64,000 nucleotides of DNA from Quercus robur (Eukaryota; Streptophyta; Magnoliopsida; Fagales; Fagaceae), in contig NC_065545.1 in the NCBI RefSeq assembly GCF_932294415.1, positions 41,702,327-41,766,326 on the forward strand, in the 5' to 3' direction. A model generated the notes under the pieces. It searched no databases. It saw only the letters and a list, made by a program, of their open reading frames with translations, and was not told where the DNA came from. Both the position numbers and the translations under genes were made by a program. Of the stretch, positions 34,538 through 45,298 are shown one piece after another. Positions within the stretch are counted from its first letter, which is position 1, and each line of letters opens with the position of its first letter.

Positions 34538-35164
34538 TGTGGGGTCCAATAATTGACGGGCCAGGCCCACTTGCTGATGGAGGGTCCAAAGGCCTAAGCC
34601 GAAAAAGGACATGGCCCGAGCTCAAGAATAGTATGGCCCAATTGGCCCGGAGAAGCAGCCGAGGACAGTGCAGTCCTCGGCTGACCCAAGAACAAGGGCA
34701 AAAAGGTAAAGGAACATGCTTGAAGGGAAATCTAAAATATCTAAGAAAGGCTTCCTTTGCCATCTTCTCCATGCATATCTCTGCGCCTAACAGAGTCTTA
34801 TCCATCAACTTTATCAACTACTCTCAACGACTTAGGTCTGGGACTGATGGGACAAGTATCAGTCCTGAAAAGGTCGACCCTACACGTGGACGAAAGAAAT
34901 TGAACGCATGCTAGTATAAAAGAAAAAATATGTAACCTAAAAGTGGGGGGGGGTTTTTCTTTCTCTAGGGCTCCAGTCCCACGGGGAGAAAGAGGGGTTC
35001 CAAAGGTGAGTACACCTGAACCATGTATGAACAGCTTAACAAAACCACCGCCGGGTAAACATGACTTAGCCTTTTGATCCCACTCTCTACAAATGATATT
35101 GTATGGGCCCATTCACGTCCTGACCCAATTACAATTTCGGTTCGTTCTGGAACGTGACCCTACA
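34538..35164 (+). repeat. 3' LTR of the non-autonomous element
   Basis: 627 bp, about 99% identical to the 5' LTR, with the same ends and the same internal inverted repeat. The polypurine-type tract gaggggctat lies just before it. Confidence 0.9.
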
Positions 35165-36643
35165 TAAATGTTAACCAAATACTCAATTATTTCAAAAAAT
35201 ACTTTTTAATAGCTTTTACCAAATACTTTACTTTTTTTTTAAATCTCAATTTCATACCACACTTTTTTAAACCATCACTTTTTCAAAAAGTACAATTTTA
35301 AAAAGTTAAAACAAACTCACTGATAGTCTATTGGTACTAGGTTAAAGACGATAAAGGGTAGAAGAAGAAAGAACAAAATATAAAATGATAAAAGTGATGA
35401 CAAAGTAAAAGATTGAGAAGAAGTTCAATTTTGACAAGGGTAGAAATTGAGGAGTCAAAATAAAATACATGAGAAAATACAAGAAAAAAAAATGAAAAAA
35501 AAAAAAAGTGAAACGACCAGTATGAAAGAATAAAATGTTGGAAATATTAATTGGCTTAGGCAGTGTGCAAGCCGAAATTATGAAGCAACTACCCACTGCC
35601 TAGTCTTATTTAAGTTTTGCCCTTTTTTTTGCATTAAAAGATGGATCAAATATGCATATGCATGTTCAATGCTGCGTATGCATGTTTAAGGTTTATGCAA
35701 GGTTTTTCTCTTCCAAAAACACCCTTCAACTAAAGATTCCTTTGACTAGGCCCTAGACCAATCATGAACCTATCTAGTGATATTGTCATTAGGGAATGAG
35801 GGCTTGAGTCGTAAAGGTGTACAAAATAAAGCGTCTACAATTAATGTCCCAAAAAAAAATATCCGGTTGCAAAGTGCTTGTCGAAATGCTTGGTAGAGTT
35901 GGTTTGTCTAAACTTGTTATGGCTTTGTATCCATGTTTATGTGGTGCTCCTTTTTTGAATTTTGTGAAATCCGATGTAGGAGTTGTCCCTAAGGATAACA
36001 AATTTGGTATTGCAACAACTATTTTAGTCTATATTATTTTGCGTCTTTCCCTTTTCATTTAGCCAATCCATGACCTCAAAGTTTGATTGCGGAGTATCAT
36101 ATAAGTAAAACAAAATTTCTCTCCAAACTATGCTATTCTTCAACTACTAAACTTGTAGTAACTCTTTAACAATTTTGATTACTTTAATTCATGTATATGA
36201 TAGAATCTTTGTTGGACTTATTCTAAATTCATGTGCAAAATTTTGGTAATTTCGTTGTTACTTTTGCCAGCTATGAATGCACATCCATCTCTTAGGGGAT
36301 TTTGTAAGTTCCAAATATCATATTTGGTTCAACTTCTTAATTGATGTTTTTTTCCAAGTGGTTCATTGTCACTCATGAGTTTATTTGTGAACATCAAAAT
36401 TGACATTTTATAAAATAAGTAGTATTATGCTTATTTTCAAGGCTATATGCAAACTATTAAGGGAAAATGTTGATTACAAGTGTGAGATATATCGATTGGC
36501 TTTCATTGGTTGCCCTATGTGGATTTCTACTTTGGTCCTTTTTATTAATTGCAATTAGAGGTTCACAATTCTGGAATCAATTAGAATAGGAAGCACATGC
36601 ACTGATGCATAAACATCTTGACGAGGGAGCACAACCAAAATAA
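35165..36643. other. Intergenic DNA, no gene recognised
   Basis: AT-rich. An 81-codon frame at 35817-36062 has no recognised domain and no splice partners, so it is not called. The phrase tatgcatatgcatg near 35651 is a short simple-sequence stretch. Confidence 0.5.
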
Positions 36644-37008
36644 TGTTAGGTACCCTATATAGATATTAATTGATGTAATGTTGCATTTATTTAGTTAGTT
36701 ACAATTCCAAGCATATTAATCACATTTAACACATATTGGAATTATTAATGCACATGGGGAATAATATGATCATTAGGATAATGTCATATGGGCCAATAAA
36801 TTAGTTTTATAATTCTATAAATACTTACTTGTAATCACATTTCTATCATTGAAGAATAAATCAACTCATTGCTTAATGCATTTCCTCTCTCTCTTAATAT
36901 TTCTCTATAGAGGGTGACTACCTCAAATTAAATCAATTTCACTACAATTCTCATCAATTCCCTTATAATTCCTATATATCCCCACTAGAAACCACCGAGT
37001 TCCTAACA
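36644..37008 (+). mobile_element. Solo LTR (365 bp) with perfect 5-bp target-site duplication
   Basis: It begins TGTTAGGTACC and ends GTTCCTAACA, giving TGTTAGG/CCTAACA inverted ends. AATAA flanks it on both sides (36639-36643 and 37009-37013). A TATA-like tctataaatac lies near 36816, and a CT-rich stretch lies downstream. The size and ends resemble Ty1/copia LTRs, but with no internal region the family is tentative. Orientation is inferred from the TATA-like box. Confidence 0.8.
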
Positions 37009-37149
37009 AATAATTCTTAGGTATCTTTTAATTTCCTCTTTATTGTCCTGCATCACATCTCTTGTTTAATTCCATTGGAGTTGATATGGCATGGTGTCAC
37101 ACACATAGTACTTTCAGCAACCATATACTGTTCTTTTTAATTGACGATT

Positions 37150-37395
37150 ATAAATTTTTGGATAAATTCCACTAACTTACCCTAAAGCCAATTTGGTCCC
37201 TATAGCCTTTTCAAAACTAGTCAATTTGGTCTCTAAAGCTAACTTAGTCCCTAAACTGTTAGTTATTTTTTCTCAATTGTTTTAGGGACTAAATTGGCTT
37301 TAGGGATCAAATTGGTTAGTTTTGAAAAGTTTTGGATCTGGTTGACATTAGCACAAACCTCAAGAGGTATAAATGGAATTTACCCTAAATTTTAC
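37150..37395. repeat. Foldback MITE-like element
   Basis: The left arm is ggataaattccact, then taaagccaatttggtcc and cttttcaaaactag. The right arm is ggactaaattggcttta, ttagttttgaaaag and aatggaatttacc. The arms are complementary. No coding capacity. Confidence 0.65.
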
Positions 37396-37599
37396 TTGTA
37401 GATAGGGTTAGCATGAAGCTTAAATTAGAGAAGTTAAAGTTGCCCCCATGAATGACTATGGGAGAAAAAGTAATGTTGCACAAGTTCAAGAAATACTTTT
37501 TTTAGAATATTTAGGTTTATTTATTAAAGATGATGATGAGGTCGATTTGAATGTAAATGGGGGAGGATAGGGAGAACCCCTTTTTTTCTTTTTCTCAAA

Positions 37600-37737
37600 G
37601 TTTAAGGCCTTGTTTGATAGAGTTGTTAAACAACTCATTTTCAATTTTTAAACAACATTACACACTTTTTCACCTACATATATTTCAAAAAACTACAAAT
37701 AACATTACTCAAATTTCTCTACCAAACGGGCCCTAAC
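37600..37737. repeat. Short hAT-like MITE
   Basis: Inverted ends ggccttgtttgatagag and ctctaccaaacgggccc enclose about 105 bp of AT-rich sequence. The end style resembles hAT-type MITEs. The target-site duplication is not clear. Confidence 0.5.
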
Positions 37738-38153
37738 TCTCTCAACTCTCCTGTGTTCTTCAGTTTTGTGAGTAATTATTTTTTTTTTAGCTCCTCTTTA
37801 TATCATCATAGTAGAGGAAAAAGGTTCTTTAGTTGTATGAATTTTTTTTTTTTTTTTGGAACTCTTTTTTATTATGGTATAGAGGGAAAAGAGATGATTG
37901 TAAATGACTACATTACAAAGGAAGTGCAAAAATGTTGGTGAACCTCTTGTTATAGTTACTTTTTGCACGTCATGTTTCCATTTTAGTCTACATTTTTCCA
38001 TACTTGAAAGAATTTTTTTTTTTTTTTTTTGAATTTTGAATTTTGTACATCCAAAGTACTACACATTCTCACATAAATCTGTGAGTTCCATGAGCACACG
38101 TGTTGTATTTAGTTGATTAGAAAATGAACAAAATTTGTAGAAAATAGATCTCA

Positions 38154-38202
<49 letters not shown>

Positions 38203-38692
38203 TTTGTGTAGTTAATCTATAGTAGGTTGTAATAGCAATGATGGGAGCAAATGGAACCCACTCAAGAATCGACTGATTTCATTTTTTAGTTAATCTTCTA
38301 GAGCATGCTTGCAAATCAGAGAGAAACACACACCAATTAAGAGATTCCACTGAAACATGGACCTTATAATTAAGCACGCATAATGTGAATGCAAAAACAA
38401 AAGGCACATATTGAAAGTAATTAAATATTTAAATGTTATTAAACTTGAGATAACAAGGAGAAAAAGTGCTTCTAATGCTTCTTTTTTTTCTTTTTTTGAT
38501 AGGATTGCTTCTAAGGCTTTAATTGAATTACAATGACCAGGAGATCAATCGGCCACCAGGCAGCAAACAAAATTTAAATAAAATAAAATAAAATAAAAAC
38601 CACCCAGAGGCTAGTGAGATAGTAATGTAATCTCTCCAGTGTGTTCTAAAGGTTCATACGGCACAGCACCCAGTTAAATGCAAAACGACCTC
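37738..38692. other. Intergenic downstream of COQ10
   Basis: (TA)n at 38157-38185 followed by a T run, other T runs, and tandem aaata units at about 38575-38596. No gene was seen. Confidence 0.5.
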
Positions 38693-41600
38693 TCATACCC
38701 TTTGACCATATGAATTTTCATGGACTCTGACCCCCGGTCCATATATCAAACGGCAGCGTTCGTTAAATGAACCTACCAGTCTTGAGACCACCTCCTTGAA
38801 GAACACGGATGCAACCTGACAACAAGAAGATCATTGTCAATAATTAGAATGCTTCTAGTTGTTCCTCATCATAATATATAAGTCCTAAAGTCCAGACCTA
38901 AGGGCTGAAATGTTCCCAAAATTAATAGATATATAACCGCTCTGAACCCTCAATTTACAACTGTAATGAGATGTATTAATAGCCCCAAATTGCAGACATG
39001 TAGACAAGGCCCAAGATAAGACAAAAGAGTAACAATTTTCCAATTATACATTTGATTAGTAGTTATATGTACATCTAGTAGATCTTGAACTCATGAGAAA
39101 AGGAGATGCCACCTTAGAGCTCATTGACAATTTTCCAATGAGAATGCTATGGACACAATATTTTTCACAACTATTGACATGGTTTATTGGGATTGGAGTA
39201 ACTTCACTTTTACCTGGTTCCACCATTGACGTTTGACACCATTTTTATCATAACCCAATCACAACCACCACATAAGCAATTGTATAAAAAATTTGTCTCT
39301 AGACTTACTGTTTTCCAATTGTTAATTTAGCTGAGATAAACAATTAAAATGTAATCAAGAACTACAGTTATCAGACTATCACTGCCAATTCTCTCTCTCT
39401 CTCTCTCTCATCACATAATTCCAATAAGCTATGCCTGGTTCAGAATGTAAATTGCATAAATTGCTAATCAAAATTGTAAATGCCAGCTACAGTCTGCACA
39501 CAAGCTCATAAGAGTCCACACACAAGACTCTCTCTTGCAAATAACTCACTGAGTTGCATAATTTGTTGAAGCTAATGGCAACGACACAGCCCACACAGGT
39601 AATGTTATTAGGTCCAACAGATAATGCAGCTTAATTAATTTGTCATATGTATTTCTATTTCACAGCTATAAAGTTAAATGCAAATTTATCCAAAAAGGTG
39701 AACGACAAAAATATAAAGGCTAAAGAAGAACTAACAGAATTAGAGTATCAGACCAATGAAGATATGTCTTACTTACAAAAGGTTCAAAGTAAGAAATAAG
39801 GAGCTAATATTGTCAACCTTCCAAAGAGCAACAATTTCATAGTCTTTGTTGCAGATAAGAAAGAAGATAGCTAAGACAATTAGAGTACACTAGATCAAGT
39901 GGAACATTCAATGCCTAACAAACCAAGAAGGGAAAACTTTTTAAATGACCATAACCCTTGCTGTGCTACAAGGTCATCAAGAAACCTGTACATAATTTTT
40001 TTTTGGCTCCACTACAGATATGAAGGGGGATAAGTATCTACGCATATAGGTGATATTTAAAAAGGAAACTAATTGGAATAAGCAACTTGAATTTAACAGA
40101 GGGGATACAACTTAAGGGCATGTTTGGTACATTAATAGATGATGTAATGGAATAGCTATTCCTAAGGAGTAACTATTTGGTTGTTTGGTTATCCTTTTAC
40201 TACAGGGAATAGCTTTTCATTATGAATAGCTATTCTTTAAAATGAAGAATAACTAGCCCTTATTAAAACACTTGTAATAGCTATTCCTCGACCCATGCAA
40301 TAACCTTATAAAATAAATTTCCTAAAATACCCACTTGCTGCTCCCCTCCCCCCAATTGTTTTCTAGATCAGGCAGCTCTCTCTCTCTCTCTCTCTCTCTC
40401 GTCTGGAAAGTTTATGCATGAGTGCAAACTTTCATCACTTTTGTTGTCAAGCTTGTCAAGACCTTCTAGTATATCTCCAAGCTTGTACATGGACACCACT
40501 AAGCAGTTTAGATTCCTTGCAGTTCTTGCTAAAAAGCAGGCAAAATGCTCTCTTCTTTTTTTATCGCACTCTCTGCTAATTAAGAATAGGAGCTTCATAT
40601 TTAGAAAAAAAGAATGGAAACTTTTAGTCATAGATGCTACCCATTGCTGCAGGTTGACAGCAGAGGTAATGGTAAGGGGCATGTTAGTTTGAGCAAATTG
40701 TAACGAAAGTGTCAGTAGTAGGGCTTTAGGTGGTTGGTGTTTAACATCCTTCACTGACATACATAAAAATAAAAAATAAAAAAGAGAAGAAAATAAGGTG
40801 GTTAGCTATGAGTATCACCTCAACGTTCTTATCTTTCCTAATGAAGTCAATATCCAAATAAGCATAATATTTAAGTTGACAAAGTTGCCAATGAGCTCTT
40901 CTCAAAAAAAAAAAGGGGGAGTTGCCAATGAGCTCTAGCTCAGCTTGCATCTCCTCCCTTATAAGTGCTAGGTGGACGATGAGGTCATGAGTTCAATACC
41001 CATCGGGTGTGTGTGACTTACCAATTAAAAAAATAAAAAGTTGACAAAGTTTGGAAGATGCGATATTCAAGAATGAACCAAAGGAAACTCACCTGTCGGT
41101 AAAGTGGTGATTGGAACTTAAAATCCACCAAAAAATACAGGTTGCAAGTTCCTGGAACTGGTCCTGGATTGAACTCCCATATGTTTATCAAGTGGTCAAA
41201 CAAATTGCTATCCGTTACAGTAGTCTGTACAACATAGAATATAAAATAATTCATAATGGAAACCACCAGAAAAGCAACTGTAGAATAATCAAATGATTCA
41301 AGGCCAGTTTTCATAACCAAGGATATTAAGAACTAAATCCTGGTAAGCAACCAATTAAACAAATGCAAATATGGAGAAGAGAACCAACCCTTCTGTATTT
41401 AACACTCCAATAAACTACTTAAAAGCCTCACAGACATGGAAATCTACAACTACAACTACCTATTAGAAGGAAGAGAAAAAAGGGTGGGTTAGTGCAGCGG
41501 AGGCCTAGCTACCTCAAATTAGCCAGAAATTGCTTTGGTGACTGCTAAGGAAATCGGTATGGGGGGAATTCAAAGTTTATTTATTGAATCTAATTTAATC

Positions 41601-44600
41601 CAATTGGCATTAGAGGAGGGGGGAAGTTTTTTTGTTTCACAAATTTTCAAACATGGCAAACATTTCATGAGATCTGTGTTTATGGGCAAGAAAGCGCCAC
41701 AGTGGTTGATGGCTAAAATTGAGATTATTGTCATTGATGCAATATAGCTTATACCTTTCAGCAGTGCTCAAATGTCTATGACATATATTTGGCAGTGACT
41801 GAGCATAGAGTCAGTGGATGCAGGAAGGTTATTATCATACCTGAAGGAAAATTAAAGAGTGGCTGGAGGGTGTTTGAGCTAGAATTAAGATAACTTTTGG
41901 AACCTTCCAAGCAAGCTTTGGTGGTTTCAGGTCATGGAAACACCTTGGTACAGCATCCTAAGAGGCATTCAGTGGTGCAGTTGGATCGGTCTTTCAAGGA
42001 AGTGGTTAGAGCGGAAAAGAAACAAGAAAATGTGGTGCATGCACGGCAGGCTCTTGCCAATGGCAAGGGAAAACAGAAGGTAGAGAGAAAAAATGGTTTT
42101 GCCCTCTGATTTGAAGATTCAACGTCAATCCCAAACTAATGAAACAGCATCTGAAGGAACACTTGGGTGACAAACCACTCCCAGCCGTCGTGGGTGGTGG
42201 GGATGGAAGAATCCAGTCAAATATGGCAATTGCTAATGAGGAGGCGAAAATATTGGGTGTTATAAATAAAAGATTGCCATTACAATTTTCAAATTCACAT
42301 GACAGTGGGAAGAAGAGAGAAATAAGGAATTCGCGTTGGTTAAGGAGAGGAATAATTGTGGAGGTAACTGAAGGGGGAAAGAGGCGGGTATCAACGGGAT
42401 ACATTCCTCTAAGGGCTGATACACACGCGTGGGTTGCAAAACAAAATGCAGCACAAGTTCAAGTATTGGGTCATTTTGGAGATAACTCAAGTGGAAAAAA
42501 AGGTACCAGCTGTTTCTGATCCTTCTTCTCTTTCGGATTGCTTATTAGTCTTGGATGGGAGCAGGATTTTTGGGCTTGTGTCAGACAATGATGGGTGTTC
42601 TTCAGTGGCTTTTTTTGTGTCGATAGCCATCCTGCTGGAAATTTTTAGGGTCAATTCTCTTCGTCAAGTTGTGTGAGTGGGTTTTTGAGACATATTGTGG
42701 ATATGTTGATACTGATGACCAGTGAGGCGGGTTATTCTGATGATAGGGTCTTTGGGTTGGTGCAGCGGCCTCAAAGTGTTTCAGAATTGAAGGAGGGGGC
42801 TTCTTTGGGAGATCCAGTTTTCTATCACTATCAGTAGAGGACGCTTTGAATGGTGTGGGGTCTGTTTTGGCTTGTGGGGATTTGGTGCGTCTGGGTGAAA
42901 ACTAGGTTGGGTTATTGAAGTCAGGTGAGGGTGGTTATGAGAGTCTAGTTTTGGGTTCAAATGTGGGTGATAACTCCTTCATTTGCCCACTGATGATGAT
43001 TGTTCCTTATGGCTGGAATATGGATTGGGTACTGTCAGTGGAGCTGCATAATAACAACCAGCTATTGTGTATTGATGATACTTTAGATATTTTGAGATGA
43101 GTGAAATATAGAATTCATGGATTCAGTAAACTGGTTGGGCTTCCCTTGAATCGATATGAGAAGTTGCATTTCTTTCTTACAAAGGCTGGAAACAGAAACG
43201 GCAGCAGCTAATTTGTTGAATAGGGAAGCCACTGGTAGTAGCAAATCAGTAAAATATAAGAACAAAGGCAGAAGAGAATTAAGGAATTTGATTTCCTCGG
43301 TTAATTACAATGGGAGATAATGAGTTTTTTGTGTAGCTTATCGGTTTTGGGAATCTCTTCAAGTCAACCTAAGATTTTTTGATAATTCGATAGTTACAAC
43401 GGGGGAGGGGAAATTTGAACCTTGAATGTCTCCATTAGAAACACCAGGAAGTACCAACCAGTTGAGCTTCAAGGCTCTTGGATCTTCAAGTCAACCGAAG
43501 ATTAATGCTTACACTAATTCAAAATAGTTTCTATATCCCTTTGGCAGGTTGCCCCAATCATCCTCATGCATATTATGTAGTAGTAGAAAAGTAAATAGTT
43601 CTCATATTCTTTCTTGCAAACTTTCAGATCATACAAAATCTATAAGCTGATTACTATATTATTTAAAATCCATAAAAGAAAAGAAAAAAAAGAAAAGGCA
43701 AAGACAATTATTTTAAAAAAGAATAACCACCCAAAAACTAAAAGGAAATTTGTTACCTTTATATACTTTGGCTTGTTCAATTCAACATGAGAAATGTAAC
43801 TTTCAACAAGAAATTTGAAACCAATCTCCAGCTCGGCATCAAAAGATCCATCCGGATTATGTTTAATTACCTCAGACCGCTGACACCAGGGGACAAAACC
43901 ATGATACAAGTCAACAGCTGCAACTACATCAAACAACTGCTCTGGAGAATACCTAGCGAACAAAAGATCTGTCAGCTGAAGTCTCTATCAATTAGAAAAC
44001 CAAAAAAGGTCTGAATCTAAATAATGATTTAATGTAGCCACAAGGAGACAGGACATTCAACAATTTGTTTCTCCATGCGTGAAATGAAAACTCAGCCCAT
44101 AAGCCACTCCTGAAATGCACAGCTCAAGTCTATAACTTATGAGGGAAGCTTTAGAAATCAGAACCAGTAATGAAAGAACTTCATTAACCTTGTCTAGCTT
44201 GAGATCAAGAGTTGACATGTCCTGAAACTATGCTTATGATAAGTAAACAGTTATCCCAAAAACTTGAGCTATTACGCTTCATTTGGGAGTTCATAAGGGA
44301 ATGGAATGGAATGTATTGAAGTAAGGAAAAAAATGGAAAAGAATGGAATGGAATATATTGAAGTAAAGGAAATAAATAGAATCATTTTATGACAATATTA
44401 CTATTAGACCTCTATTTTAAAATAAAAAGTTGAATATATAGGAGTATTTTAGGAGTTTTAGTAAAAAATTCATTAAATCTAATTTTATTCCCTCCCATTC
44501 CTCCCAATTTCGAGGAAATGAAAATTTAAGGTTTTAAGAGAATAAAAAGAAATAAGTGTTCCCTTATACCCATTTAATTCTCTTCCATTTAAACTTCCAA

Positions 44601-45209
44601 ACAAGAGAATGAATTTTTCATTCCCTCCATTTAAACTCTCAAACAAAGCAAGAGAACGAAATAAATATTCTAAAATTATTCTTTTCATTCATTTCCATTT
44701 CATTCCGTCCACTGTCCCTCCTCTCCTCGTCGCAATCGAGGGCTTAAAAAATTGTAAATTTAATCACTTAATCATAATTATTCTAACAGTCCCCCTCTCC
44801 TCAAATGTGAACCCAAAAATTGCCTTCATAAATTTTCTTTTTAATTAACAATATTGGCAATTAACTAAAAAAAAATACAGGAAATAGTAGTAGGGAAAAA
44901 ACAAAAGAATGAAAAGACATACCCCAACACAAGCTTCTCCTCGTAAACTTTGGAGAGAACACCGCCTTCCTCACCATCTCCGCAACCGAGAAAGCGTCTT
45001 CTTTGAGTGCTACTTTCGTTAAACAAACGCTGTTGCTGTTGCTGCTGCTGCTGCTGCCACCGCCACGGCGTCAAAAAGTCGTTGGAATTAGGTAGGGAGG
45101 AGGTGTGGATGATGCGAGCATAAGGTTTGTTGTGCTGCAACACCCGAGTACTGCCGCTCAAACCCTTTTGTCCCAATATCAACACCGCCTTCGATTTCGA
45201 CCTCCACAT
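38693..45209 (-). CDS. COQ10: Coenzyme Q-binding protein COQ10, mitochondrial, complete, 4 exons, 245 aa
   Basis: COQ10 is a START/polyketide-cyclase-fold protein of the mitochondrial inner membrane. It binds coenzyme Q and supports its use in respiration and its biosynthesis. Exons in coding order: 44923-45209, 43757-43952, 41093-41224, 38693-38815. All introns are GT-AG and all joins are in frame. The first ~90 residues are basic and rich in Ser, Arg and Gln, as in a transit peptide, and include nine Gln in a row (52-60) coded by CAG/CAA repeats. The core reads YSPEQLFDVVAAVDLYHGF, VPWCQRSEVI, FDAELEIGF, SYISHV, then SNLFDHLINIWEFNPGP and VDFKFQSPLYRQ. The end is VASVFFKEVVSRLVGSF through GQRV. 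Length is close to other plant COQ10 proteins. The start is the first ATG in frame. Introns 2 and 3 are over 2 kb and carry transposon DNA. Confidence 0.92.
40104..40340. repeat. MITE-like AT-rich repeat in COQ10 intron 3
   Basis: It contains several inverted and direct copies of aatagctattcct and gaataactag in about 240 bp. It starts gggcatgtttggta, a start common to hAT-like MITEs. The borders are uncertain. Confidence 0.35.
40375..40400. repeat. (CT)n microsatellite in COQ10 intron 3
   Basis: A run of about 12 CT units. Confidence 0.8.
40887..41037 (+). mobile_element. tRNA-derived SINE in COQ10 intron 3
   Basis: It is flanked by the perfect 14-bp direct repeat aagttgacaaagtt at 40873-40886 and 41038-41051. 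It has box A-like tagctcagcttgcatc, box B-like gagttcaatacc and an A-rich tail. Its 5' part holds an internal repeat of gttgccaatgagctct. The insertion ends about 40 bases from the exon 3 donor (antisense to COQ10), and the splice site is intact. A similar box B segment lies near 57148. Confidence 0.75.
41490..43340 (+). mobile_element. L1 LINE fragment, ORF1 region, in COQ10 intron 2
   Basis: Antisense to COQ10. The translated pieces read SLFIESNLIQLALEEGGSFF, then FKHGKHFMRSVFMGKKAPQW (plant L1 ORF1, DUF4283-like). Further on come RNSRWLRRGIIVEVTEGGKR and a late GFSKLVGLPLNRYEKL segment that is usual near the end of ORF1. Several frameshifts and stops break it, and ORF2 is absent. It matches the same domain in the L1 at 57.8 kb, so both are members of one family. 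Confidence 0.7.
43378..43480. repeat. Possible SINE remnant in COQ10 intron 2
   Basis: Reading gatagttacaacgggggagg, atttgaaccttgaatgtctc and agttgagcttcaaggctctt gives a degraded tRNA-like segment on the reverse strand (box B-like ggttcaaat complement). Borders and duplications were not resolved. Confidence 0.35.
44270..44700. repeat. MITE-like inverted repeat in COQ10 intron 1
   Basis: The left part (cttcatttgggagttcataa, ggaatggaatgga) is partly complementary to the right part (ttaaactctcaaacaaagc, tttccatttcattcc). The body is AT-rich. It looks like a hAT- or Harbinger-style MITE, with no coding capacity. Confidence 0.4.
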
Positions 45210-45216
45210 CTATCTA

Positions 45217-45298
45217 TAGGGATATTATTATTACTATTATTATTATTATTATTATTGTGATTTTGAGATCTACGGTAAAAAATAATAATAATAATAAT
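45217..45298. repeat. (ATT)n and (AAT)n hairpin just upstream of COQ10
   Basis: An ATT-repeat run (about 45223-45256) and an AAT-repeat run (about 45281-45298) face each other across about 25 bases, starting some 10 bases before the COQ10 start codon. They would lie in the 5' leader or core promoter and could pair. The effect is unknown. Confidence 0.6.

Larger units (their letters stand above)
29313..35164 (+). mobile_element. Young non-autonomous LTR retrotransposon (LARD-like) without gag-pol
   Basis: Two nearly identical direct LTRs (29313-29938 and 34538-35164) enclose about 4.6 kb. The LTRs differ at about six sites plus one length change in a G run, roughly 1% divergence, so the insertion is young. 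Flanks TAAGT and TAAAT agree at four of five bases and are the probable target-site duplication. A primer-binding site (TGGCGCCGTC) starts two bases after the 5' LTR, and a purine-rich gaggggctat precedes the 3' LTR. The interior has no recognisable gag, protease, reverse transcriptase or integrase. It holds an 80-bp tandem array, diverged relatives of that unit, and two antisense reading frames. It must move with proteins supplied in trans. The structure looks whole for a non-autonomous element. The superfamily cannot be named without its autonomous partner. Confidence 0.88.

Noticed and set aside
35817-36062. 81-codon frame
   Set aside because: No recognised domain, no splice partners and no supporting context.
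42006-42404. 132-codon minus-strand frame
   Set aside because: It is antisense to the L1 ORF1 fragment, which explains the sequence better.
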